Counted from the stretch's first letter, positions 1-10,164 are shown. The stretch is 64,000 nt of DNA from Gammaproteobacteria bacterium (GCA_026709505.1 JAPOSW010000106.1:43565-107564); one strand, 5' to 3'. Translations and numbers: made by a program. Notes: generated from the sequence alone by a model not told the origin.

Positions 1-414
1 TTCATTGACTCTAGATTGTCGTTAATATAACTTGGTCAATTGACTAGGTCAATAACTGATTGTCGAATATTTGAAATGAACCGCTACCGCCAGTTGGGCT
101 GACGATCTGTATAATTCAATAGAAAGCTAATGGCGCGAAATCGTGGGAGTCGGCTATGGCTTATTCTCATCAGGGCCCATGCAATGAGCCAAGACGGTCT
201 TTTTGCGTTTATGGACATTACGGGTAAACCATGGCCAAAGTGAATATCCTCAGAGTTTGATTTGCTTTCTGGCCGAGATGGCATTGGTCTGGCCGGTGCT
301 TTATCATTAGCAGCATTCGCCCAGAAGGGTTTTCATGCAATGGATTATTGACCCCTGAAGACCGTTTTACCGATTACTCCTTTCCGGCAAAATAAAACGA
401 TTTGGGATCGAATA
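1..414. other. left-edge stretch without a recognised gene
   Basis: I see no convincing coding region, RNA gene or repeat here. The only open frame of note is about 66 codons on the minus strand, with no recognisable motif. The right part probably holds the promoter and 5' leader of the CsaA-like gene, but no clear -35/-10 pair was found. Confidence 0.4.
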
Positions 415-750
415 ATGCAGACAATCGCGTTTGAGGAATTTCAGAACATGCAGATACACACTGGAACAGTCATTTCTGCCAGTTTGAATGAGAAAGCCAG
501 AATTCCTGCATGGGTGTTGGACATCGATTTTGGAACGGAATTGGGTGTCAAAACCACCTCTGCGCAATTGACCGAGCTATATGCATCAGGAGACCTGGTG
601 GATACTCAGGTAGTTGCGGTAACGAATTTTCCGCCACTGAGAGTAGCCGGAGTCAAGTCTGAGGTACTGGTTTTGGGTATACTGGACTCAAAAGGAGTCG
701 TATTGTTGCGCCCAGATCGGCAAGTTGAAAACGGAACCCGGGTTGCCTGA
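415..750 (+). CDS. csaA: CsaA-like tRNA-binding domain protein
   Basis: This is a 111-residue stand-alone EMAP/tRNA-binding OB-fold protein of the CsaA type. Family members dimerise, bind tRNA, and have been described as export-related chaperones in Bacillus. Visible hallmarks are the N-terminal FEEF...IHTGTV strand, the central KTTSAQLTELY segment, the VVAVTNFPP strand, and the SEVLVLG...DRQVENGTRV ending. The length matches the family (about 110 residues), so the gene looks complete. The start is an ATG shortly after an A-rich stretch. It stands alone, with a tRNA gene convergent downstream. The domain assignment is firm; the cellular role is inferred from the family. Confidence 0.9.
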   Translation: MQTIAFEEFQNMQIHTGTVISASLNEKARIPAWVLDIDFGTELGVKTTSAQLTELYASGDLVDTQVVAVTNFPPLRVAGVKSEVLVLGILDSKGVVLLRPDRQVENGTRVA

Positions 751-812
751 AGAAAGGAAACTCGTTCTTTATTGCGGCTATGAGGAGGCCAGGTACTCTC
801 AAAAGACAGTAT

Positions 813-888
813 TGGCTCCCCGGGACAGACTCGAACTGCCGACAAAGTGGTTAACAGCCACCTGCTCTACCAACTGAGCTACCGGGGA
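813..888 (-). tRNA. tRNA-Asn (GTT)
   Basis: Read on the minus strand this is a 76-nt tRNA. The seven-base acceptor strand TCCCCGG pairs with CCGGGGA, the discriminator is G, and CCA is encoded (positions 815-813). The D arm has AGCTCAGTTGGTAGAGC and the T arm has GTTCGAGTC. The anticodon GTT lies at 855-853 in the loop CTGTTAACC, giving asparagine. The acceptor, anticodon and T stems are all intact, so it should be functional. tRNA genes are common integration sites, but no second copy of its 3' end was noticed in this window. Confidence 0.97.
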
Positions 889-898
889 ACAGGCACGC

Positions 899-927
899 AA
901 TATAATATTACAGGCTTGACAGGTCAA
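899..927 (-). promoter_or_regulatory. sigma-70 type promoter of tRNA-Asn
   Basis: On the minus strand, TTGACC (927-922) and TATATT (904-899) are separated by 17 bases. The -10 ends 10 bases before the first tRNA nucleotide. Both hexamers match 5 of 6 consensus bases. The GC-rich discriminator (GCGTGCC) after the -10 is typical of stable-RNA promoters under stringent control; that regulation is inferred. Confidence 0.7.
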
Positions 928-1309
928 GCCATTTCTATGGCCTGCAAGGCAAACTCAAAAAACAAATTCGGATATTCGTGTAGAATGATCGACAATCTGG
1001 CCTATAAAACACCGTTCCCAGAAATAGGGTGCTTGACTGATTAATTTGCATGAACCGAATGTTCTGTGCGAGGAAGAATCAAAGCCAGCGTGCAGAAAAC
1101 CTGCTTAGGATGCGAAAGCATCCATGCAAGGATGGCAATCTGGTCTTTTCCCATTGTTCTTGGGATGGTATGAGTGATTACCATGCCGCAATGCAGTGAC
1201 CAAAAAGAGAGCAGAATCCCTTGTGGAGTAATCGATTAATATTCCCAGCTGATCCTCCCAACCCCTCCTGTATCTCATGCAAGTGTCTCGTCAATAGGCA
1301 GCAGAAGTC
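928..1309. other. intergenic stretch with a GNRA-capped hairpin
   Basis: No gene is recognised. A small perfect hairpin lies at 1108-1123: six pairs (GGATGC/GCATCC) closed by a GAAA tetraloop. It is not followed by a T-run, so it does not look like a terminator. It could be part of an RNA leader or have no role. The remainder shows neither coding character nor repeats. Confidence 0.35.
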
Positions 1310-3048
1310 GTGCTAAAGAAACTGACAATACGGAATTTCAAGCGTTTTGATGAAGTGACACTTGATCTCGCAGACCCCGTAGTATTTATCGGCCCGAACA
1401 ATTCCGGAAAAACTTCGGCTATGCAGGCATTGTCTTTATGGGAAACAGGATTAAAGAGGTGGAGCGGAAAATACGCAAATAAAGGAAACATGTCTGGCAA
1501 AAGACCAGGAGTGACTATCAATCGCAGAGACCTGCTGGCCATACCTCATCCACATGCAAACCTATTGTGGAAAAACTCTCGAACCAGAGAAATATCAAGA
1601 CAAGGAAAATCTCAGAAAACATCGAATGTCAGGATTGAAATCATTGTTGAGGGAGTGACAAAAAGCAGGAAATGGACATGCGGGCTTGAGTTCGACTATG
1701 CGAATCCAGAGTTGATTTACTGCAGGCCTTTACGAACACAACAAGCAGAAAACTCTGAACGCATGTCGGTTCCAGAAGAGTCTTTATCCGTGAATATCGC
1801 TTTTTTGCCTCCGATGTCCGGACTGGCATCAAATGAGACCAGGCTTGAACCCGGAGCCGTCAATGTGAAGATTGGCGAAGGACGAACGGCAGATGTCCTT
1901 CGAAATCTGTGCTGGAGGATATGGAGTGAAAGCAGCGATCAATGGGAGTCCCTGGTTGATGAAATACGTGAGCTATTCGGGGTTTCGCTTGATGCACCTA
2001 ATTACATTCCGTTACGGGGAGAGATTGAAATGAGTTATCAAGAGGGGAATTGCAAGTTTGACCTATCTTCGAGTGGCAGAGGCCTCCAGCAAGTATTGCT
2101 TTTGCTGGCTTACATGCGAGCCATTAAACACTCGGTAATTCTCCTCGATGAACCGGATGCTCATCTTGAAATTCTCCGGCAAAGAGAAATTTGCAGATTG
2201 ATTAGTCAAAAGGGGGCAGATCTCGGTATACAGATAATCGTTGCCAGTCATTCAGAGGTAATTTTGAATGAGGCGGCCGATGGTGATAGGGTCATTGCCT
2301 TTGTCGGCAAGCCCCATCGAATTGGAAGTCATTTCAGCCAAGTTCGTCAATCACTGGCAGAAATTGGATGGGAAGACTATTTTCAAGCAGAGCAAAAAAG
2401 GTGGGTGCTATACCTTGAGGGTTCAACGGATCTGTCAATTTTGCAGGCATTAGCCGAAAGACTGCATCATCAGGATGCAGTGCACGCCCTCAAGTCTCCC
2501 TTTGTACGCTATGTCAGAAACGAGCCGAACACAGCGGCCAAGCATTTTTTTGCGTTGCGGGAAGCAGTAAGAGACCTGAAGGGCATTGCATTATTTGACC
2601 GGATGGAGGCGAGTCAGAACCCTCCTGACTTGAATTTCCTGTTTTGGAAAAAACGAGAGATTGAAAACTATCTTTGTTTCCCGAGACACTGGAGAATTTC
2701 ATTGAACAATCGTTGAACGAGGAATATTTGGATGCCCCCTTGTTGCGCCATGGTGCCCTGAAGACACATTCAGAGGCCATGAGTCAATCTATTTCGAGGG
2801 TTACCGAGGCAATTGAAACCATGGGAAAGGAGTCGGCATGGAGCGACGATATAAAAGCCAGTGATGATTTCCTGGTGCCCGTTTTTCGGTCTTACTACAA
2901 GATGCTTGGTTTGCCGAATATCATTGAAAAGTCGAATTTCCATAAGCTTGCAAAATATGTTCCAGAGAGTAAGATTGACTCTGAAATAACTGAAAAGCTG
3001 GATGTAATTAGCGAGATCGCAAAATCTGCCGAACTTGTGCCAGAGTAG
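1310..3048 (+). pseudogene. OLD-like AAA ATPase/TOPRIM nuclease, interrupted by one frameshift
   Basis: The first frame (1310-2716, GTG start) encodes an ABC-type ATPase of the RecF/OLD kind. It has Walker A GPNNSGKTS, a signature-like SGRGLQQ, Walker B VILLDEPDAH and the H-loop ASHSEV. A TOPRIM-like segment follows, with YLEGSTDLSI and ALFDRME. The frame then breaks: KREIENYLCF continues as PETLENFIEQ in the frame ending at 3048. Joining the frames at the TTTCCCG at 2677-2683 by a -1 step gives about 579 residues. OLD-family ATP-dependent nucleases often act in phage defence. The next gene is a DNA glycosylase, not a helicase, so this is not a Gabija pair. It may be a decaying gene, a sequencing indel in the C-run, or a recoded gene. 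Confidence 0.75.
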
Positions 3049-3189
3049 TCTCGAGAAGGAAAAAATTCGACCTGCTAAGCCTCTGCCAGACTTTTTCAAG
3101 ATTCGAGTCGAACGATAGACCAGGATAACGGCCTCAGCCTGTTTCAAGATTCCAGGTTCAAGAGAGTTGTCTCATGTGAAAACCGGAGC

Positions 3190-3702
3190 ATGCCGATAAA
3201 AGAAGGGTTGGATGCGATTATTGACGGCAGTTCACGGGTTCTGATATTGGGGGCCCTGCCGAGTGATCGATCACTGGAAGTACGCGAATACTACGCAAGT
3301 CCCCGCAATCATTTCTGGCGTATTCTTTCCTGCATCTACGATGAACCCATCGGGACGGATTACGAGTTGAAGCGGGCATTTCTCCACAGGCGTGGAATCG
3401 CGTTGTGGGACGTGTTGAAGGTAGCCGAACGGAAAGGAAGCCTTGATTCGAACATTCGGCGTCCGGCAGTCAACGATCTCGAAAGAGTACTCCAGAAACA
3501 CCCGAGGATCAGTACGGTCGGGATGAACGGAACGAAAGCCTGGGGTCTCTTCAGCCAGCACTGGTGCAGGCACCCCGTTTTCAGAGCGGGGCGTTTGCAT
3601 GTGCGTTGCCTACCGTCTTCAAGCCCAGTCCCCGGCAAGAATGTCAAGTCATTCGAGGAAAAGGCAGAGGCTTGGCGAAAGTTCCTGGTGCTATCCGGTT
3701 AA
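3190..3702 (+). CDS. DNA-deoxyinosine (hypoxanthine) glycosylase, UDG superfamily family 6 type
   Basis: The 170-residue protein carries the UDG-superfamily motif I region VLILGALPSDRSLEVREYYASP followed by RNHFWRIL, typical of the hypoxanthine-DNA glycosylase group. Further along are GIALWDVLKVAERKGSLDSNI and the C-terminal motif LPSSSPVPG. Family members remove deaminated adenine (hypoxanthine) from DNA and start base-excision repair. Length fits the family (about 160-180), so the gene is complete. It starts at an ATG about 140 bases after the interrupted OLD-like gene and precedes uvrB, so two repair genes sit side by side. Substrate preference cannot be settled from sequence alone. Confidence 0.85.
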   Translation: MPIKEGLDAIIDGSSRVLILGALPSDRSLEVREYYASPRNHFWRILSCIYDEPIGTDYELKRAFLHRRGIALWDVLKVAERKGSLDSNIRRPAVNDLERVLQKHPRISTVGMNGTKAWGLFSQHWCRHPVFRAGRLHVRCLPSSSPVPGKNVKSFEEKAEAWRKFLVLSG

Positions 3703-3835
3703 CTGGTTGGAGATACGCAATCCAATCGCATGGCTGCAGATTGAAAGGCAGGCTTTTTCAGGATTCGAATCGGGTGATAAAATAACATTGCGATCAAACA
3801 TCGTTATCTGCAGCCACAAACTTCTTATTTGAACC

Positions 3836-5878
3836 TTGATTCCTGAACGCGTTAACAACCCATATCAACTGGTCAGCGACTTCCAGCCCTCAGGCGATCA
3901 GCCCGAAGCCCTGAGGGCCTTGATCGGAGGCCTTGAACAAGGAGAGGCATTTCAAACGTTGTTGGGGGTCACTGGCTCCGGGAAAACATTCACCATGGCA
4001 AATGTCATCGCGAATACCGGTCGCCCAGCACTGATTCTCGCGCATAACAAGACATTGGCCGCCCAGCTTTACTCGGAGATGCGGGACTTTTTCCCGAGTA
4101 ATCGAGTGGAATATTTTGTTTCCTATTACGATTACTATCAGCCGGAGGCATATGTTCCGAGCTCGGACACTTATATCGAAAAAGATGCTTCGATCAATGA
4201 GCATATCGATCAAATGCGCCTCTCGGCGACCAAGGCGATTCTCGAACGTGATGATGTAATTATCGTTGCTACAGTCTCGGCCATCTATGGCTTGGGTGAC
4301 CCAGCCGCCTATCATGGAATGATTTTGCATGTGAAGGTTGGAGATCAGATCAACCAGCGAGATATCCTCAGGAAACTGACAGATATCCAATATGTTCGAA
4401 ATGAACTTGAACTTCGACGTGCGACGTATCGAGTTCGCGGAGACGTCATTGACATATACCCGGCTGAGTCAGAGCGTCTGGCTATTCGAATTGAACTGTT
4501 CGGGGATGAAATCGAAGGCATATCCAGATTTGATCCGCTGACTGGCATTGTTGAGGAGCGAATCAATCGGGTTACCGTCTATCCTAAAAGCCATTATGTA
4601 ACCAAGAAGGAGACGATTCTTAAAATCATGGATCAAATCAAGGATGATTTGAAGTTGCGACTCAAGGAGCTAAGGGACTTGGACAAGCTGGTCGAAGCGC
4701 AACGGCTGGAACAACGCACGTTGTATGACCTCGAGATGATGCAGGAAATGGGATATTGCAACGGCATTGAAAATTACTCCAGATATCTGTCCGGTAGAGG
4801 GGTTGGGCAGCCCCCGCCCACATTAATGGACTATCTCCCCGAAACTTCCATTGTGTTCATTGATGAGAGCCATGCAACGATTCCACAAATTGGAGCCATG
4901 TACCGGGGTGATCGATCTAGAAAGGAGAATCTCGTGGAGTATGGATTTCGATTGCCAGCTGCATTGGACAATCGCCCTCTAAGATTTGATGAGTTTGAGG
5001 CAATGCTTCCTCAGGTGATTTTTGTATCCGCAACACCTGGCGATTACGAGGCAACAAAAACCTCGGAAGTCATTGAGCAACTGGTACGGCCAACCGGGTT
5101 GCTCGACCCTGAAGTTGAAATACGTCCGGTTGAGTTTCAGGTTGATGATCTGCTCTCTGAAATAAACCTGAGGGTACAGGCTGGAGACCGTGTCCTGGTC
5201 ACCACGCTGACCAAGCGCATGGCAGAGGATTTGACCGAGTATTTTCACGAGCACGGGGTCAAGGTTCGCTATCTGCATTCGGATATCGACACTGTAGAGC
5301 GGGTTGAAATTATCCGCGACCTGAGAAAGGGAATGTTTGATGTACTGGTCGGGATTAATCTGCTACGTGAAGGACTGGATATTCCTGAAGTATCACTGGT
5401 TGCAATACTGGATGCAGACAAGGAAGGGTTTTTGCGCTCTACCCGATCATTAATTCAGACAATTGGACGTGCGGCCCGCCATCAAAAGGGAAAAGTCATT
5501 CTCTATGCAGACAGGGAAACGGGATCTATTCAAAGTGCTGTCGAGGAGACCAATCGGAGGAGGCAGAAACAGCAAAACTACAATCAAGTCCATGGCATTA
5601 CCCCAAAATCAATTATCAAGCCCGTTAAGGAAATTATCGATGGCGTGATTACGGTTGATGCGAGAACAATCAAGGCTTTAGCCAATGAAAAAATGGATGA
5701 TCAGCAACTCCTCGATCATGCCGCACAATCCCCGAAACAGCTCGGGAAGATTCTGAAGCAACTGGAAAAGAAAATGTATGAACATGCCAAGAACCTCGAG
5801 TTCGAGTCAGCCGCAGCTATTCGTGATCGAATCAACCAAATAAGAAGTCACAAGTTCATTGAGCAGAGCACGGTCTAG
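3836..5878 (+). CDS. uvrB: excinuclease ABC subunit UvrB
   Basis: UvrB is the damage-verifying helicase of nucleotide excision repair and hands the lesion to UvrC. The 680-residue product starts near [19 protein letters not shown], as in other UvrB proteins. It has Walker [12 protein letters not shown], the beta-hairpin [12 protein letters not shown], the motif II region FIDESH, the motif VI stretch QTIGRAARH, and the C-terminal UVR domain ([24 protein letters not shown]) that contacts UvrC. The start is a TTG, because no better codon lies upstream of the conserved N-terminus. No clear LexA box was seen upstream. A decayed copy of the 3' end lies about 1.6 kb downstream, beyond an ATPase gene. 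Confidence 0.98.
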   Translation: MIPERVNNPYQLVSDFQPSGDQPEALRALIGGLEQGEAFQTLLGVTGSGKTFTMANVIANTGRPALILAHNKTLAAQLYSEMRDFFPSNRVEYFVSYYDYYQPEAYVPSSDTYIEKDASINEHIDQMRLSATKAILERDDVIIVATVSAIYGLGDPAAYHGMILHVKVGDQINQRDILRKLTDIQYVRNELELRRATYRVRGDVIDIYPAESERLAIRIELFGDEIEGISRFDPLTGIVEERINRVTVYPKSHYVTKKETILKIMDQIKDDLKLRLKELRDLDKLVEAQRLEQRTLYDLEMMQEMGYCNGIENYSRYLSGRGVGQPPPTLMDYLPETSIVFIDESHATIPQIGAMYRGDRSRKENLVEYGFRLPAALDNRPLRFDEFEAMLPQVIFVSATPGDYEATKTSEVIEQLVRPTGLLDPEVEIRPVEFQVDDLLSEINLRVQAGDRVLVTTLTKRMAEDLTEYFHEHGVKVRYLHSDIDTVERVEIIRDLRKGMFDVLVGINLLREGLDIPEVSLVAILDADKEGFLRSTRSLIQTIGRAARHQKGKVILYADRETGSIQSAVEETNRRRQKQQNYNQVHGITPKSIIKPVKEIIDGVITVDARTIKALANEKMDDQQLLDHAAQSPKQLGKILKQLEKKMYEHAKNLEFESAAAIRDRINQIRSHKFIEQSTV

Positions 5879-5891
5879 AGACACAGGCCTG

Positions 5892-7210
5892 CTAAATGGC
5901 ATAACCAATCGTTCCTTCGGACATTTTCTGCAAATAGTCGCCAAAAGAAGGGATGGGAATCCGGTAGTGCTTGGGAGGCTTGTTCAGTTCCATGATAATT
6001 CCAGCATGCAGGGCATTGACAAGAAAGTCATCAAAGGATGTCTTCGACTCTTTAAGGAAAGATGCGGTAATTTTACGCAGACGTGTTCGGGACAGTATCC
6101 CATTCGGCATGTTGCTGGCAGCCAAGGCAATCTGTTCGTAAACGACAGTGTCCTGAGAACAGGCTTCAAGCCGAAAGTCGTAATATTCTTCTTTGAGTTC
6201 CTGGCCATACTTGAGTATTTCCGCGAGCATGTTCTCCTCAATCCTCCCTCCATGATCTTGAATCATGCTGGCCGCTGCGACTGACACACTCTTGATGTGC
6301 TGAGGCCAGCCTTGCGAGAGTCTGGCCAACTCATTTGCCCACCTCTCCTGGATTTTGGCAGAGCCTTTGAAGCCGTAGGTATTGAAAACAGCTTGGATTG
6401 CACTGGTAGCATCCTCATGCGATATGGTGTCCAGCGTCACTACCCGGCCCCTGGCGAACCTGGAAAGACCGCACTGGCGCAACACGCTTTTTGTATCACT
6501 CAAGCCAAAGAAAGTGGCGATCAGAGGCATGCCTTTGGAATCTCGATGCAGGCACAGTCCATAGCCGCCTTCGTGGACTCGGAAACAGGAGTGTTCTGGG
6601 CTTCGTCAACAAAAATTACCATGCGGATGTCCTTGAATAAAGGTGCCGCATCACGAAATAGTTGCTCTGCAAGAATATCTTCTTGACCATGGTCACTCAC
6701 CGGCTTGCCATGCATGGTGACATCCAACCCTCCGGCACTCACCGTGTAACCGCGCTTAGCCAACTCAGACAGCAGTTTTTGCCCAATACCCTTCAGTTTC
6801 TCAAGTTTCCTGGGAACCTGTTCGGGAAACCTGTCTAAAAGTCTTTCCCTCTCCCGGTTAGATTCCTCAATCATGATCATGATGATACCTGCCGCTGACC
6901 TCAGTGTTGCAGGACCAATGGATACCGCTACCCAGGGATCTTCAGGAGTTGAATGCAGGCGCACGGCCTCCATGCATTCCATCATCAGAGCTGTCTTGCC
7001 CGCACCCGGGGCTCCCTGAAAAATCATCGTACCGCCGCCAATGACACCGTCGTCAAGGCTCATGACAGCATCACGAAAGATGTCATATTCTGTTTCACGG
7101 CCTCGGAAAAATGCCTCTCTGCTGGATTCTCCACGATCTGTACGACGCAACCATTTTTCCAAAGGCATGGGAGCCACAGGTGTCGGTTTGGGAAAGAATC
7201 GATTATTCAT
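5892..7210 (-). pseudogene. orphan AAA ATPase, frameshifted near 6549-6556
   Basis: Two minus-strand frames form one gene. The upstream frame (7210-6521) has Walker A FQGAPGAGKTALMM and Walker B MVIFVDEAQ. The downstream frame (6530-5892) continues with HRDSKGMPLIATFFGLSDT, SRFARGRVV and an all-helical C-terminal part. Restoring one base between GACTGT and CATCGAGAT joins them into about 440 residues. The layout resembles Orc/Cdc6-like or MuB/TniB-like stand-alone ATPases, and the gene at 15486 is similar in organisation. No partner gene lies beside it. It sits between intact uvrB and a decayed copy of the uvrB 3' end, which suggests insertion. The function is unknown. A sequencing indel could also explain the break. 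Confidence 0.7.
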
Positions 7211-7316
7211 GAATCTGTTATATCATCATATCGAATACTTAATCACTTGATTATAAACCGCTCAGCAAGTTGTCCGTTCCTGCTTGACATTTGAGTTGAA
7301 GTTGAACAGGGGCAAT

Positions 7317-7480
7317 TTATTGATCATGACGCAAAATCCCCAAAGCAGCGGGAAAAGACTCTGAAGCAACTGGAAAACAAAGCGAATGATCATCCCAAAA
7401 ATCTTGATTCGAGTCCGCCGGCACCTGTGTGCGACCGTATCGGCTAAATCCGAAACACCAAGTCCATTCAGGGTAACACA
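7317..7480 (+). pseudogene. decayed duplicate of the uvrB 3' end (UVR domain)
   Basis: This segment aligns to uvrB 5709-5870 in the same orientation. Without gaps, 7322-7378 matches 5714-5770 at 47 of 57 bases by hand count. Translated, DHDAKSPKQREKTLKQLENK matches [20 protein letters not shown] of UvrB, followed by DHPKNL for EHAKNL and DRIG-stop for DRIN. It carries a likely one-base deletion and an in-frame stop, so it is not functional. The copy lies 1.6 kb from the original, and the frameshifted ATPase gene fills the gap. Confidence 0.85.
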
Positions 7481-7503
7481 CTCCGGAGAGAAGATGAAAC
7501 ATG

Positions 7504-8088
7504 TCATTCCATAGGCCCTTCAAGTTGTTCGGCAAGTAGATCAAACAGTCTTATCAGGGGCAAGCCCAGTATGGAATTCGGATCATCGGACTTCACTTGT
7601 TTCAAAAGAGCAATGCCGGGACCTTCAATTCTGAGACTGCCACAAATATCAAATGGCTGTTCTCGGTCAACATAGGATTCGATTGCTTGCGGGCTTAATT
7701 TGCGATATGCAACTTCGCAGGTTTCATGGACAACACTGCAATTCTGGGTCCGGGTGTTCAGCAAGGCTAGACCACAATGTAAAAGGACGATTGAATCAGA
7801 GGCCTGAGTCAGCTGATCAATAGCCTCGTTCCGGTCGCGCGGCTTGACAAAAATTTGACCTTCGCATTCTGCGATTTGGTCAGATCCGATAATCAGGCTG
7901 TTCTTCTGATGGGAAAGGGTTTCTGCTTTTGTTCTGGCAAGTCTTTGAACGAGTTCAGTGACTGATTCACCCTCAAGGGGACTCTCGTCGATGGCAGGCG
8001 CTTGCCAGGTGAACGCAAGGCCTGCTTTGACTAGTATCTCGCGTCTATAGGGAGATGATGAAGCCAATATAATTTGTTGGGAAGCCAT
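7504..8088 (-). CDS. yceF: Maf/YceF-type nucleoside triphosphate pyrophosphatase
   Basis: Members of this family hydrolyse modified nucleoside triphosphates; the YceF branch acts on 7-methyl-GTP. The 194-residue product begins with IILASSSPYRREIL, whose SPYRR form is characteristic of YceF rather than MafB. It continues with the substrate-binding segment APAIDESP and the catalytic-region motif SDQIAECEG. The ATG at 8088 matches the family N-terminus; the open frame runs 24 codons further upstream but those residues look unrelated. In enteric bacteria yceF neighbours rpmF-plsX, but here it is isolated. Confidence 0.9.
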   Translation of the reverse strand: MASQQIILASSSPYRREILVKAGLAFTWQAPAIDESPLEGESVTELVQRLARTKAETLSHQKNSLIIGSDQIAECEGQIFVKPRDRNEAIDQLTQASDSIVLLHCGLALLNTRTQNCSVVHETCEVAYRKLSPQAIESYVDREQPFDICGSLRIEGPGIALLKQVKSDDPNSILGLPLIRLFDLLAEQLEGPME

Positions 8089-8368
8089 GGTGAATTTTTG
8101 GATTGATGGTATTTGGCCTGTCAGAGGAAAAGTCTTGCGGCATGCTGTCTGAAGGTTCACAGGCGAATTAGGCCTGCTCTTGCCCTGATCTTGGATTCGG
8201 TGCCATTCATGAAGTTGAAAACACTTGGAACGCCCCCATTTTCATCCTGAATGTACGGGTATTCATGATGTATACAGTCACGAGCCCAAAGGTATAATTC
8301 TATATTTGAAAGTCGTGTTTCGTAGTATACTTCAAGATGCATATTTGATGATTTTAGGGAGTTGATGA

Positions 8369-8695
8369 ATGTCAGTAACTTTGACATCGGCAGCCGCCAA
8401 TCGAATCAGTAATCACTTGCGGTCGCGAGGCCATGGCGAGGGACTGCGAGTATCTGTAAAGAAATCAGGTTGTTCCGGTTATGCCTATGAACTGGACTAT
8501 GCTGAAGAGATCGAAGCTTCAGATGCCGTATTCGAAAGTCATGGCGTGAAGGTCATCGTAAAGCCTGACCATTTAGCCTACCTGGACGGCATGGAACTTG
8601 ATTATGTTGAAGATGGTTTATCTTCCTCCTTTCACTTCAAAAACCCCAATGTGACGGAGCAGTGCGGCTGCGGAGAAAGCTTCACAGTCAATTGA
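8369..8695 (+). CDS. iscA: iron-sulfur cluster assembly protein IscA
   Basis: A-type Fe-S carrier proteins deliver iron or clusters to apo-enzymes. The 108-residue product shows the three ligand cysteines: one in KKSGCSGYAYELDYAEE and two in the C-terminal QCGCGESF. The opening SVTLTSAAANRI and the NPNV segment match IscA more closely than ErpA. The gene is complete. It is not in an isc operon: the neighbours are yceF (divergent) and mtaB, whose product itself needs Fe-S clusters. Assignment to IscA rather than SufA or ErpA is likely but not certain. Confidence 0.88.
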   Translation: MSVTLTSAAANRISNHLRSRGHGEGLRVSVKKSGCSGYAYELDYAEEIEASDAVFESHGVKVIVKPDHLAYLDGMELDYVEDGLSSSFHFKNPNVTEQCGCGESFTVN

Positions 8696-8805
8696 CGATA
8701 TCCTCTCCTTCAGGGAATTCCTTGTCTGTTCACGGGAATCAACGTTAGTGCGGCACTAATCATCCGCCCCTTGAGGGTGATTTTCCTTTCATCCGAGTTA
8801 TTCTC

Positions 8806-10164
8806 ATGACTTCAGTCAGTGTCGACATGCCCGAATTGCTTTCAGGAAGGCAATCCAGTGCAGCGGCCATTGCCATGGGCTGCAAGGTCAATGCCTTTGA
8901 ATCCGAGCATATCGCATCCGGTCTGGAAGCGAGGGGCTTCAAGCGGACCTCTGCTAATGAAACCGCTGACTTGTTTGTGATCAATACCTGTACGGTAACT
9001 GCTGAAGCAGACCGTCAGGCCCGGCAATTGATTCGTCGGACCATCCGCAATAACCCTGATGCCAAAGTTGTGGTGACAGGATGTTATGCGGAAATAGCTC
9101 CAGAGGCTTGTGCAGCCATTCCCGGAGTTGATCTGGTAGTCGGAAATAGCCGTAAACTGCAAATTCCGGAGTTGGTCAAAAATCTGACCAAGGTGGAAGA
9201 GTCGCCACGGATTCAACTTGAGGATATTGACAAGCAAATCAGCCTCCCTGATCAACTGCTGGACGGGTATGAAGAAAAAACCCGTGCTTTCATTCAGGTT
9301 CAACAAGGATGCGATCAGGGTTGTACATTCTGCATTATCCATAAGGCACGTGGCCCGAACCGGTCGTTTTCCATGCCGATGATCAAGCGGCAGTGTCACA
9401 AGCTTATCGAGAATGGATACAGGGAAATTGTGCTTTGCGGAGTGGATATTGGCTCTTACGGGTCGGATCTGGAGCATGGCTGTGATTTGAGTGGCTTGAT
9501 CAGCCAGATTCTTGAAATCGAAGGAGATTATCGAATTCGACTGAGTTCAATTGATCCGGCACATATAACAGGCCAGCTGATTGATCTCATGGCTTCGGAA
9601 GATCGTATCTGTCGTCATTTGCACTTATCGATGCAGAGCGGCAATACCCTGATTCTCAAGAGAATGAAGCGAAGGGCCACTCGAGAAGTGCTTTATGAGC
9701 GTGTTCAGGCATTGCGGAAAAGGCTGCCGGAACTCGTATTGAGTGCTGATGTCCTGGTGGGCTTTCCAACCGAGACCGACGAGCATTTTGCGGACACCAT
9801 CAGGGCGATTGATGAATTGGAAATCGCCTACCCGCACGTGTTCAGTTACTCGCCACGAGAGGGAACGCCGGCATCACGGATTCCCTCTCAGGTGTCGAAA
9901 GAGATCAAGAAAACACGCGCCAGAATTGCTCGCGATCAAGGTGCAGTGGTGTGGGGCAGGTTGGCAAAACAGCTGGTTGGACGAGTTGAACGCGTACTGA
10001 TTGAAAACAAGATGGATTCACAGGAGCCGGGTCGGTCACTGGGCAGGATGTCCAATTATTATCCCGTGCTGTGCAGGGATGCCCCTGGGGCAGGAACATG
10101 GCAGGATATTCGGATTACCGGTATTCTTGATGGGCATCTTGAAGGTGTTGCAAGCAAAGCTTGA
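8806..10164 (+). CDS. mtaB: MtaB-type tRNA (t6A37) methylthiotransferase
   Basis: This 452-residue radical-SAM enzyme has the methylthiotransferase layout. An N-terminal UPF0004 domain carries cluster cysteines in AMGCKVN, INTCTVT and TGCYAE. The radical-SAM core has GCDQGCTFCIIHKARG (CxxxCxxC), and a TRAM-like end follows. Absence of a MiaB-type start and the short C-terminal domain favour MtaB, which converts t6A to ms2t6A at position 37 of tRNAs. MtaB is commoner outside the gammaproteobacteria than MiaB, so a phylogenetic check is worthwhile. It follows iscA by about 110 bases on the same strand. Confidence 0.85.
   Translation: MTSVSVDMPELLSGRQSSAAAIAMGCKVNAFESEHIASGLEARGFKRTSANETADLFVINTCTVTAEADRQARQLIRRTIRNNPDAKVVVTGCYAEIAPEACAAIPGVDLVVGNSRKLQIPELVKNLTKVEESPRIQLEDIDKQISLPDQLLDGYEEKTRAFIQVQQGCDQGCTFCIIHKARGPNRSFSMPMIKRQCHKLIENGYREIVLCGVDIGSYGSDLEHGCDLSGLISQILEIEGDYRIRLSSIDPAHITGQLIDLMASEDRICRHLHLSMQSGNTLILKRMKRRATREVLYERVQALRKRLPELVLSADVLVGFPTETDEHFADTIRAIDELEIAYPHVFSYSPREGTPASRIPSQVSKEIKKTRARIARDQGAVVWGRLAKQLVGRVERVLIENKMDSQEPGRSLGRMSNYYPVLCRDAPGAGTWQDIRITGILDGHLEGVASKA

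Noticed and set aside
847..1044. 65-codon plus-strand frame through the tRNA-Asn gene
   Set aside because: It runs across a tRNA gene and its promoter, so it cannot be a gene.
1310..3702. Gabija-type defence pair (OLD-like GajA plus helicase GajB)
   Set aside because: The gene after the OLD-like ATPase is a DNA glycosylase, not a UvrD-like helicase.
6871..6890. ATCATGATCATGAT palindrome inside the AAA gene
   Set aside because: It comes from alternating Met/Ile codons, so it is low-complexity coding sequence and not a site.
8157..8387. 76-codon minus-strand frame between yceF and iscA
   Set aside because: It overlaps the iscA start and shows no motif; the divergent promoters of yceF and iscA should lie here instead.
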